NCBI GenBank assembly: GCA_001466705.2
Contig: LATX02000226.1
Location: forward strand, 238,611 to 302,610
Direction of reading: 5' to 3'
DNA from: Moniliophthora roreri
Taxonomy: Eukaryota > Basidiomycota > Agaricomycetes > Agaricales > Marasmiaceae
DNA length: 64,000 nucleotides
Shown here: piece by piece, positions 22,957-33,806 of the stretch
Layout of the letters: the number at the start of each line of letters is the position of its first letter
Numbering within the stretch: the first letter of the stretch is position 1
The notes under the pieces: model-generated
What the model was told of the DNA's origin: nothing
Seen by the model: the letters and a program-made list of their open reading frames with translations, nothing else
Databases searched by the model: none
Program-made: the position numbers and the translations under genes

Positions 22957-23083
22957 ATCCATGTATTGAGCACCAAATATATACCGAGCAGATTAATCAC
23001 ATGTACACAAGAAGTTCACGTCCGAGATTGACGGATAAGCCGCCCTGACTTGTCCGTAAAGCAAGCAGGCGAGTAAGGAGTAC

Positions 23084-25438
23084 CTAGACAGTAACTCCCA
23101 ACGCCGAAAGCTCCTTCCTAATCTCCGCCTCCCCTTCCATCTTCTTAATCTGCGTTGCTTCAAGCCTCTCACCACGTTTGGCTTTTTCTTTGAGCTCTTC
23201 GATGGCTTTCAACTGTTGTGTCGCGTCGTGTCGTGAGTTTCGAGTTGTCATACGAAAGAGACGAGCACACGCTACCTTCTTATTCAAGTTCCTAACCTTC
23301 TTCGCGATAGGATCCAACGAAGAATCACCACCTCCGGGTGTTACGGGTGTCATTAGTTCCGGCTCGATGGTGAGGTTTGAAGGCGGGGCAACAGGTTCGG
23401 GCGCAACGATGTTGCCATTTACATTGGCATTCTCACCGCCTTGCTGCTGCTGATTACCCTTCTTGGCACCCTTATTCCTCTTCCTCCCGCCTTCCTTACC
23501 ACCTTCACCCTTGCCTCCTTCCTTGCCTCCTTCCTTGCCTCCCGAATTCTGCCGTCCATTAGCCGGTCTGGAAGGACTATGATGCCCATGCCCGTGCCCG
23601 TTCTGCCTGCCTTCATGCCCATTAGTCGCGGCCCCAGGAACATACCTCCCACCTCTCCCACTCGCATTCGGCGCAGGCGAATATCCACGTTGAGGTGTAC
23701 TCGCCCCACTCGGCGGTTTACTCCCACCTTCATCCTCTCTCTTAAATATCGCCGGCGTAGCTAGACCCCTCGCCCCAGGAGGCCTATACGCTCCCATCGG
23801 CTTGGCTCCTGGAGGCGGACTCTTCTTTAACCCGCCTAACGCTTCCAACTCTTTCACCTTGTCACTCGGCTCCGGCGCTGGCCCCAGTCCAGAGTTTGGA
23901 ATCGGCGGGACCTGATCAATGGGTGTAGGTCTCCAACTGGCTTGATACAGTTCCTCTGTAAGCTGGACATGAACCAATGTACCTCCCGCATGCCAGATCT
24001 TTATCCCATTATCCACTCTCAACCTCGGACTCAGGGTAGCCGTCAATAAAAACCTCCCATCGGGGCTCCATTCGCAGTGAGACGTATTGGGTGCGTCGAT
24101 AGTCGATATCTTGGATTGTGTGGGGTGCGAGAGGTTTCGTCTATCGTAGATATCAATCTTGCCTGCGAGGTTACCGAAACCGGCTAGAGCGAGGAATCGA
24201 CCTTGGGGATTGAACGAGATAAAATTGTATGGCGCCGAGTCGAAAGAGTGTACCGCCCGAACACGTTGATCGAATAGAGTTGTTTTAGCCGGCATATCTG
24301 CACGCGCGGGAAAAGGACGAGTTTACATTAATTATTCGAAGTCATAGCTGACGTAGCAAGTGAGCGCACTTACATCCATAAACCACACCAAATTCTTTTG
24401 AATTGGGACTCCAAGCAAAATCATGTATCGGACCTTCCTTGTCAAGCGTAACACGACAATCAAAGTTGCCTGCAGCGCTAAGCAAGTATAAACCGGTTTC
24501 GCCATAGTAGGATTTGTTAGAGTTGTCTACGTCTGTTTGGGTGAGGACGAGGACTTGGGTGCCCAATAAATTCCATTTGAGTTGGCAGCGGTCAGATTTG
24601 TAGAATGTTTTTTGGCAAGTTGGGGTACCGGTGCTGAGGGAGACGAGGGCGTAGACTTTGACGCTGGCTGGGGCGCCCTGTGAGTAGGGAGTCAGTACCC
24701 AAGACAAGGTAAAACGAGATAAAGGGGGCACCTTTTTCTCTGGTACAAAAACCGCAACACTCGGATTCAACCCTCCACTCAACCTAATCCCACTCGCACC
24801 CTCGACTCTAAGCTTATCCACTACACCCTTATCCCATTCTGCCGGTCTAAACACCTGAATCTCCTGTCCCACCAATCGCACAGCATGAGATTCCGAAGTT
24901 GTGTACTGTAAATCCCAACCCTCGGATGGCTGACTTTTTTGAAAGAGGGCAAACAGTTCTTCTCCAGTGGATACAGAGAAGATACGGAGGTTTTTATGTT
25001 GTTGATTCGGGTCTTCGAGTTTGATAGGACGTTCCCAGGTAGCGATGTATGTTCCTTGGGGCGAGAAGGAGAATTCGATAACGTTGGGGATGGGGAGTTC
25101 TTGGAGGAGTTGGGCGTCCTCCGCCTGGAATATTCTGACACTGAGAGTCGAAGTAAATGAGTAAAAAGGAAACGAGGTGAACACGTTTTTAGTTTGTACT
25201 ACTTACACCGATGGCAATGCATAAGCGTAGAGTCTCCCGTCAGCACTATAGTTGTAGGTGCGAGCGGTAACATCTGGAGCAATGAAACCTTGGACAGGCT
25301 TGTAGTCTGGTGATCCACCGACGAGACCAAGCGATTTTTGGGCACGAACTGCAGTAGGGGCCATCAGAGAAAAACCGGGAAAAATCTGGAAAAATCGGAC
25401 AACGAACATGCGTATTGTTGAGAGATTTGAGCAGACAT
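23084..25438 (-). CDS. Eukaryotic translation initiation factor 2A
   Basis: eIF2A is a monomeric beta-propeller factor that can deliver initiator tRNA to the 40S subunit independently of eIF2. The start at 25438 gives MSAQISQQYA. Splicing to FRAQKSLGLVGGSPDYKPVQ and APDVTARTYNYSADGRLYAY matches the family N terminus. Propeller signatures follow: FSPQGTYIATWERP, HDFAWSPNSKEFGVVYG, TTLFDQRVRAVHSFDSAPYN, ISFNPQGRFLALAGFGNLAG and HCEWSPDGRFLLTATLSPRL. Then come KIWHAGG, a proline/glycine-rich linker with GKEGG-type repeats and a basic KRNKGAKKG patch, and a C-terminal helical region ending RKELSALGVTV. There are about five introns; the first uses a GTTCGT donor. The gene is intact. A decayed inverted copy lies at 4600-8026. 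Confidence 0.93.
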
Positions 25439-27256
25439 TTCGTTGGGATTTCGGACGATCAGAAGGGAGGCCAGACGGAGGGGAGTTGAAGCAAGTTAAT
25501 GCTTCCAAAGGGCAAGGTGAGTGAGTGAGTTGAGGTCAGGGTAGGGCTCTTTACGTTTGCCGAATTTTTACTTGAGGGCAGGTCATTCAGAATAACTCGG
25601 GAATCGCCGAATACGACTGCTGCCAGAGCACTGACACTTTCCATATACGTGCAGCTTTTTTTTAATAAGCTGCCTCAGGACACTAGAGCTTGCCACTGGC
25701 ACCATTGATTGCGCATGCTGAGCACGGCTTTGCTCAACTCAATGTCGCATCGAAGCAAGACGGAGATAGCACATTTCTACGTCCAAGTCTCACCATGAGG
25801 CGGATACATATACAACTGCGAGGGTGCGCTTACTTCACCTCTTCCCTCAAGGCAAAAAATTCAAACTCTGACACATTCCTTCAGCACATTTGGACTGGGA
25901 TTCGTCATCAGTTTGGTCGCCTGCATTTCTGATGTTCTGTGGACGTACTCTGCTGGGGACGTGTTTCCGCTTTTGATCTATTTTGCACCTTTCAGGGTGA
26001 CAACTAGAGTCTGGCCGCTGATCTGACTCGCATCATCATCTTTTGTACGAGCTTTTAGGCATAGCAGGGGGCAAAACAGCACGTAAAATCACCTGAGTTT
26101 TCGCAGAATACTGTGATATCAACTTTACCCCTCGCTGTGTGCTCGGCTTTCGATTTTGGGTAGTGGCCTTATAGAAGTAACGAAATGTAGGTTCCTTCGT
26201 CTACTCGAGTTTCTCTGGGTTGACACTTATTCGTACCTAGCCATAGGATGAGCAGGACTTTGAATAACCACACCATGGCACAAGTTTTTCCTCGTTGTGG
26301 AACATCCTGAACACTGAACAAGAGCAGTGAGCACCCTGCGATTCCCTCTACCTGCGCTGCTTCATTAAGCCGCGTTTTGAGGGCAAGGGACCATCCAGAG
26401 CTGTTTTAGAGCTCAAGACCCACTTTTCGTCATTGATGTACTTCGCCTGGGATTCGGTCCTTAAGCTGAGCCAAGATCTGGGTGACGCAACCGAGTTTGG
26501 CTCCTGATCGAGACGTAGCTGGGATCAACGCAATCCGCCTAAGGTGAGTGTTTCTTTCTTTTCTTTCCTCAGTTTACTAGCCAATCCCAAGATCACCAGG
26601 ATCTCCTTCCACTCATTCAAAAGGTCCCTGGTGCTTGTCGACCGCGGAGTGATACACGACGCGAAAAGGGTCGCTAAGTATACTAATACTTGACATCAAT
26701 GAAGCCCAGTGAAACGACGTTCAAGTTCAGCGTTCACTATAGTGAATTTCTTGAATTAGCCTTTTTAGTATACGCTGTTCACAAATTGTAATTAGCAATC
26801 ATTGATGTCAGCGAGTCGAATAACCCGAAAGCCATGGGTGCTTTGGCTGCGTGTTGGCATCGACTGATGACTTCCCTATTTACTTGCTAACGACTCCGCA
26901 TGCCATTCGTAGTCACAATACATTTCCGCCGTCATCTAGCGTGTATCAGTTCGGACCCGAGCCAGCCTGAATCGACGGCCTAAGGCCCGGCTTACAACTT
27001 GAATGAGCCTGAGCCCGCGCAACACTGGCCCGGCCCACGAAGAAGTTTCCCGTCATAATTCTAAGGGGAAAATGGTGTCTATATCCGAGTACGTCCTCCG
27101 TCGTGTTGTCGCTATTCCAACATGTGTAGATGGTGTCTTGGTGGCCACAAGGAATTTGAGGTATTCGAGGTATTGGCAAACGCGTGCGAGAGAGATCGGC
27201 GTTAATCAAGCGGCTGACCCAACCTGTTTCCGCCAATGGTTTACGCCGGAACCACA
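25439..27256. other. Intergenic region upstream of eIF2A
   Basis: 25439-26015 is the eIF2A promoter side and is duplicated in inverted orientation at 4620-5280. From 26015 to 27256 no gene is supported. The overlapping frames at 26946-27272 show no domain. The stretch contains several CT-rich tracts (for example near 26550). Confidence 0.45.
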
Positions 27257-27645
27257 GGTGCATATTCTTTGATACTCACTATTAACCTGTTCTGTGGGTT
27301 CTGCAGCTATTGTGGGGTGTTGAGGATGCTGGATATCGAGGTTGATGACCAAGTCGCGTCGGCGCTTATCACCCTTTTTCACTTTAACCACCATGTTCCA
27401 ATCAACCCTCAAGCTCATTTACACCATTGTTCTACCAAAACCCGTCAGTAATCGCCCTTTTAGTCCTTTTTCCATCTCATTGTTATTGCAGGTATTCAGA
27501 GTACCACCTTCAAAACCAGACCCAATATACTACACAGCGTCTCATCTCCCAACTTCATGCAAGTAGCACTCATTATATCTAGCTCAAGACGCTCAACGCC
27601 GTTTAGATTCCCATGTTAACGTATCGAGCTCACCTCCTCGTTTAC
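27257..27645 (+). repeat. Dispersed repeat copy B (partner at 11715-12195)
   Basis: Direct-orientation partner of the repeat at 11715-12195, about 15.5 kb away. The copy keeps 'ttctgtgggttctgca', 'accatgttccaatcaaccct', 'ttgttattgcaggtattc', 'catgcaagtagcac' and 'agacgctcaacgcc'. There is an intron-like arrangement (donor-like 'cccgtcagtaatc', acceptor 'ttattgcag'), so the unit could descend from two exons of an unknown gene. Confidence 0.7.
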
Positions 27646-28025
27646 AAACGCCATCTCGTTCAAGGAGTAGGGGTAACTCCAATGCATCCGCGGCATCGAC
27701 ATACTGTTATTCATGTAGCTGTCCATACGACACATCATTGCCCTATCAACTCCCAGGAATCCCCGTTGCATCCTCGTTGCTTTTGGTTCGTGAAACTCCG
27801 CCTTGGCCAGTTCATCATGGAGGAGATGCTAAAGAACCAACTTTATTTACTAGGAAACACCCACGCCTTCACATTCTACTCCCAAGAAAACTCGAACGCG
27901 AACACAAACATCCAATTCCATATCGCAAGAGCCACCTTCACCACTGACGCATCGTTCGACTCCCCTTAACTCGCCATTTAAAAACAAGAGCAAATCCATA
28001 AAAGACAAGGAAAACGTACCTGGAG

Positions 28026-29725
28026 ATGAAGGACCAGGCAAGATGTTACAGTCAAAAAGGCCGCGATCAAATGTGGGTGTACGCCTCATGTACTCTGTAC
28101 AGTGCTGACTTGAAGCAGTCGCCTTTCGTACAGGCGCTCAGGCGTAGTGCAGAAAACGAACATGAACGCGAACAACCTCCTCAACTCTTTGCGGATAATA
28201 CCAACACTGCATCCGCGTTCGCACTTGAACTCTCACCTATCCTCGAAGATCTCGCCGTGTTTGATAGTATGCCGTCTCTTGGTTTTGACACTCTGGATTT
28301 GGGTTTGGGTGACGTCGAACAGGGACTCGCGTTTCCGGTAAGTACTGTAAACCGGCTCAGCGTATGTATATCTGATTAACGTTCACTCATCCAGCCTCCA
28401 CATCCTCCGAATTCGAGCTCGAAGCCTTCTCTCGACGAACACTCCTTTCCAGAACCGACTCTGACTCTAACCCCGCCTATATCCGAGTTGGGGTCTGTGT
28501 CCGTTTTTGAGAGCGAGAGTGTTCAGTATCCTGCATCCAAGAGCACGAGCTTTCCGTCCTTTCGTTTGGGTCTGGGTAATGATTTTGCTCGAGATGTGAG
28601 TCTTCAAGTACAAGTGTCCTGGCCAACACTCATTCGATTTTGACAACGAACAGGAATCCGAACGACCCTACCAGGAACTCGTACCCCCAGTAAGTACTCT
28701 GCTCACTGATGACGTCCGGCTAATGTCAATTCATGCAGCTTCCGACAATGACGAATGCCAACCCTTCCTTCATACTTCAACGGCCATCTCTCGACGAACA
28801 CCACCTCCCAGCACTGACTCTAACCAAACCAACACCCGAGCTAGGGTCGGTGCCTGTTTTCGAGAGTGTTTCGGTGACTCTGAGCCCAATGTTGAAGCCG
28901 GTTAACGACTCGGACTTGGACCGAGATAGTGTCTCCTCGTTGATGCTTCAACCACCATCTCCCGCTTCATCCCGTTCATCTCTCTCGCTACCTCGGCTTC
29001 CTCCACATCATGGCCAACCACAACCACGAAACCGTGATACGATACCTCCTCCTCAGGCTCCGAGGTGTACATCTTGCGGGTTTGGGTTTGGCCTAGGCTT
29101 TGGGTCAGAGCTAGAGCTCTCGAGAATGCCATGTGAGATGTGTGAAGAACAGTGGGTGAGATGGGTTGGGTGGTATGGTTATGGGTATGGGGAACGTACG
29201 GCGAAAGAAGATAAGAAGAAGAAGAAGAATAGGAAGTCGTGGCTTCCACTCCCACTCCCAGGACAAGTTTCAAAGACTAAATCAGGGCCTTTTGCCACCG
29301 AGGCTCGTATACACCCAAATCGGAATCGGCTCTCACTTGGAATTCGAAAACGATTATCGGTACTGGTTACGACGTCGACTGTTACACGTGTAGATGAGGA
29401 TAGGTGTCTCTCGCCTTCTTTACTGGAACCGAGGATCAGGAGGATCACTTGGCGAAGGCGCTTCTCTTCTTCTTGGGCGTTTCCAAATAAGGATAGGAAG
29501 AGGTTCTCGGTGTTGTCATTATTAGCTTCTACAACCAAAGATTCGGATTTGAAGAACAAGAGGTACTCGAGTGTTGGTGTTCAGACTCAGACTCGGGATC
29601 AACTTGCAGTTTCAACGCCACTGCCGCTTTCAACTATGCCACCGCCACAGCCTAGACCTAGGATATCACGCGATTCGAGATTTATAGAACACTTGGTGTT
29701 GGAGGAAGAAGCTTTGGATCTTTGA
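28026..29725 (+). CDS. Ser/Pro-rich low-complexity protein of unknown function
   Basis: A chain of exons with good GT-AG introns gives a continuous frame ending LEEEALDL and a stop at 29725. It contains an internal duplication: SLDEHSFPEPTLTLTPPISE with LGSVSVFESESV, and SLDEHHLPALTLTKPTPELG with SVPVFESVSV. A Ser-rich region follows, then CTSCGFGFGLGFG and MPCEMCEEQW, two CxxC pairs that could bind zinc. After these come a basic KEDKKKKKNRK stretch and an Arg/Ser-rich tail. The protein looks mostly disordered. The ATG at 28026 is the simplest start. A second ATG at 28043 in another frame would need an extra short intron, so the 5' end is uncertain. No family is recognised; a regulatory or nuclear role would be a guess. 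Confidence 0.5.
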
Positions 29726-31135
29726 AGTCGCAAACGACGATTCGCAGCCTCCTGATTTCGGCTCTTGGTGCTAAACGGTCTACGATTTACAGCTTACATT
29801 GACATTTACGCGGTTCGACTCCACGAATCCCCCCGGTTTAGGTTTAGGGGAGATACCTCACACCCACGCCTGCCCACGACCCTTCAACTTTACACGCTGC
29901 CTCCTCACTTCCAGAACACGAAACTAGACTCCGGTTACCCCACGATTGTTCTCGTGTATCCAGACTCATTAATCAAGACGAAGATTTGATTAGCAAGATT
30001 ACTGTCAAGTGTTGGTGTTCCGAGTCCGCGATGAATCTTCCGGGTTGCGCAAGTTGTGCTTCTTATAATATCATACACCACCTTGCCGATACCAAAAGAC
30101 CAACTGATCCGAACTCCTCCATACTTTTCGTCACTATACCCCCACTTGGAAGAGATACCCCAGTGTTCAACTACTTGTTACGAATCAATATTCGCCGTTC
30201 CTCGATCCTCTCGCGATATCCGACCGTTCGCTCTCATTTCAACCTCGGAGCCGTGTCAGAGTCTCGTTCCTCTTTCCCTCAATCCCCCTCGCGTACCTCC
30301 CAGCTTGCCCACCTCCTATCCTTCATTACACGAGTCCCGCTTTTGTTTATTCCCTCGTGACGACACTCCGACTCGTGCATACCCATATTCCGACCTTCGC
30401 TCGACTGTCTACCTCGGTCCTCCGGTTAACTGCCGAGCTCCTTGTCCAGATCGGATGTAGGCGCCCTTTGGTAATCCGAAGATTCGCCCCCATGGTGACG
30501 CAGGGCTCAAAGCAGCTTTCTATTGGGTCATTGTACACGTAGACGTACACATCTACTTTTAATACGACGTGTGGTTGTACGTCCTGTCGAATTTCTCGCT
30601 AAAGTGGGAAAATATGGCACACGAGTGAGCGGATAATACCTGACAGTGGGCATTATATGAACACCACATGTGGATCTGATGATTAGGCGGCGGCGGCCTT
30701 GTAGATGCTGACTGAGCAGGGATATTTGATGCTTTGAAGGCTCGAGTTGAATGTTTCTTTTTATTTTATTTCTAGGTCAGAGACTCTGGCTCGGGACATT
30801 TCTTGTACAAGTGAAAGACACAGGAAATGAGAAAGGATATCGCTTGACCTCGAAAAGAGATAAGACCCAATCTTATCTCCCACGTGGCAAAGGATCAAAA
30901 ATGTAAATTTAGCCTATTTGTGATGTCGAGCCTGCTGTCAAGTTGCTGTCAAGCAATGTTCTACTAATTCATGTTACCCGTACAATCGCGTGCGAGGCGT
31001 CGCACATAACCTTCCCTAATACCCCCCCGTCAATCATGCTTATTACAGAAGATACAGCAAGCGGGTAGTTTATATGATATAATATCCATCTAGACTTTAC
31101 GTTCCCCCCTCCCTCCCCTCTCTTTCCCTTCCGAC
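29726..31135. other. Intergenic region between the Ser-rich gene and MFS-A
   Basis: Pyrimidine-rich and without a supported gene. The frames near 29986-30542 overlap in several phases and have no domain. The last 30 bases before the MFS start (about 31104-31131) form a CT-rich tract, a common core-promoter feature of well expressed fungal genes. Confidence 0.4.
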
Positions 31136-33441
31136 ATGTCGAAACAAGGATCAAAAGCTCAAGAAGGACAGGACGTTGGCAATGAAGGAAACGTGGAAAG
31201 AGGCTTATTTCGCTCGATAATGATTATCGTGGGGTGTACGTTGGCTATGATATCCAATGTGAGTCCTTGTGGTCCTTGTTCCCTAATCAAAAATGCTGAT
31301 TACTTTACCATGCTGTAGTCGGTAAACAACACAAGTGTAGCCATCGCGCTCCCTACAATCGAACACGGACTTCATATGGGCCCTATCGACTTACAGTGGG
31401 TTGTTTCGGGTTATTCTCTCAGTTCCGTGAGTCTTTTCGCTTGATGTTGAAGCTAAAGCCTGAAATTGACTCCTATAGGGATGCCTGTTGTTACTGTTGG
31501 GTCGTCTAGCGGATTTACACGGAAGAAAGAAAGCGTATGTGTTGGGAAGTATATGGTTGGTAGCTTTTACGCTAGGGTGTGTGTTTGTTCGAGGTAACGT
31601 CCCACACTTTTGAATTTCGCGTTCAACACCGATGCAATTCCGTGATAGATCCGTTAACGCTCAACGTGCTGCGCGGGATACAAGGTATTGGCGCAGCAGC
31701 TACGATTCCCGCTGCGGTGAGTTGATCCCGTTTTGCATTTCAATTCCATCAACGCGGAGGCAGTCGACTGACAATCACTGCGATTCTAGATCGGGATTCT
31801 AGCACATTCGTTTCCACCTGGACAAATGCGAGCAATTGCGTTTGCTTCGTTTGGCGCTGGTGCGCCTGTTGGAGCGGCTTTCGGGTCGGCTATTGGGGGA
31901 GTGTTGACGCAGCTTACGCAGTAAGTTGGAGTGTTTTGATTGTGCAAGGGCGTACGTGCTGACGAGTGGGATAGACCAAAGTGGAGATCAACATTTTACT
32001 TCAGTGCTGTACGTTACTTGAGGATTACAACATTCGGGATTTGATACTCATCTCTCCGTCGTTCTCAGGCGTTGACCTTTGTGTCGCTTGTCGTCGGACT
32101 ATTGGCATTTGACAAAGACCTTCCATCGACGGAGCCAGATCAGAGGATCGATTGGATCGGTGCTATATTATGTACCAGTGGTCTCGTTCTCATCGTGTTT
32201 GCGTTGGGGCAAGGAGAGATTGCTCCGCAGAGATGGAAGACGCCGTGTATGATCTTCCTCTTCTTCATCTTACATCATTCTTAATCATCATGTGCGCAGA
32301 TATTATCGTATTCCTCATCATCGGCATACTCTTCATGGTGCTTTTCTTACTTTGGCAGCATCACCTTGAGATGGTTCAGCATGAGGGAGGTCATGGGAGT
32401 GAAAGGTGTATATCGTGGTTGCCGACTCCTCCGTCGTTAATGCCTCTATCCTTGTGGATGAGAGCGAAAGGACGTGTAAGCGTGGTTATGTGGATAGCAT
32501 TTCTATTGTGGGCATCATTTATTTCATGGAACTATTGGGCTTTGGTGAGTTGGGTAACATACTCTTGTTGCAGTCACTCACATTCGACGACAGTTATACT
32601 ACCAAGATTTTACGAGGCTTAGTCCGATATTAACCATGGTCCGGATAGTACCCATGTTCGTCACAGGCGTGCTGTGTAACATCTTTGTTGCACTTGTCGT
32701 TGGGTATGTACCCCTGGTGTACCTAATGGGTTAGTCTGTCTTTGCTCTTGTCCGGTTCGCTTCCACCCAACTCACCGTCTCTCAACAGGACTGGGAACCG
32801 CGATAACCAGTACCGCATCCCTCCTCTTCGCACTAATCAACCCCAAAGCACCCTATTGGGCTTTCGGGTTCCCAGCAGCCATCTTATCTGTCTTTGGCGC
32901 CGATTTCGTATTCACAGCCGGAACGCTCTTCATAGCAAAAGTGGCGCTTCCACACCAGCAGAGCGTTGCCGGAGGTATATTTCAGTGTATGACTCAGGTA
33001 TGTTCTCTTCCTTTCTCCAATGTTGAATGCTGAAGCATGTTGAATGGATATTAGCTGGGAACATCATTGGGTATCACGGTGTCCACAGTCGTGTTTAATA
33101 ATGTTTTACACAAGGATTCGATGAGGAGACATTTACCCCCTCCTCCTGATGCGAGACACGCACCAAGGCCCGTGCAGTTGGAGTGTTATCATGCGGCGTT
33201 TTGGACGACGTTTGCGTTTGGGGTGTTGGGTGAGTTTCTCTCCCTATTCGATCAGGCTCTTTGCGAAGATATTGATCGAACGTTTGAAGCCACGATACTT
33301 GCGGTACTTTTCCTTCGTGGAGTTGGGATTGTAGGACAGAGAAGAGGTGCGAAGAAGAGTGGTGAAGCGGAGAATGGAGAGATGAAGGGCACGGCTGTTA
33401 CTCGTCAACCGAGTGAGAAGGATGAACTGGAAGGACCATAG
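31136..33441 (+). CDS. MFS drug:H+ antiporter, 14-TM DHA2 type (copy A)
   Basis: Plasma-membrane major facilitator of the DHA2 group, which exports drugs or small metabolites by proton exchange. The start is MSKQGSKAQEGQDVGNEGNV. TM1 is IIVGCTLAMISN. NTSVAIALPTIEHGLHMGPI and LQWVVSGYSLSSGCLLLLLG lead to the loop-2 motif GRLADLHGRKKAYVLG. RGIQGIGAAATIPAAIGILA and GAPVGAAFGSAIGG give the antiporter signature. Later helices include IDWIGAILCTSGLVLIVFAL and GFPAAILSVFGADFVFTAGT. ALPHQQSVAGGIFQCMTQLG and GITVSTVVFN precede the last helix, and the acidic tail ends DELEGP. About nine introns all keep frame. A paralogue in inverted orientation lies at 44419-46663. Substrate unknown. Confidence 0.88.
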
Positions 33442-33806
33442 ACTCATACTCGTAGATATGTACCATACAATGCAACCTAATTATTTAAAGTTGATAACTT
33501 ATTGGAGATGCCATTGAAGATTCGCTTGCTACTCGGTGTATCGAGAACTTGAACCCATGTACGCATGTAATTAATCGATCACTTGCAGTTTGTGATTTCG
33601 CAGCTTTGAGGGTGCATTTCCAAGCGGTGTTCTACATACATTTGCATATTTTGGAGATCATTGTTGCTTGGTATATGGCCACGTTCTCACTCAGAATGGA
33701 ACAGTCTCATTTCGTTCAATGAGGTTTTTTGATCAGAACCGTAGGGTATGAGACATGGCCATGTCGTTGGTAGCAAGAAAAATGTATATGATACGTCATC
33801 GGAGCT

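Noticed and set aside
23441..23764. Plus-strand frame of 107 residues in the eIF2A region
   Set aside because: It is the antisense shadow of the eIF2A glycine-rich linker exon.
26946..27272. Overlapping frames on both strands suggesting a small gene
   Set aside because: Both frames cover the same bases, neither has a domain, and the 3' end runs into the dispersed repeat.
29179..29559. Minus-strand frame of 126 residues opposite the Ser-rich gene
   Set aside because: Low-complexity antisense frame (Ser and Phe runs) that mirrors the Lys/Ser-rich exon; no splice or start support.
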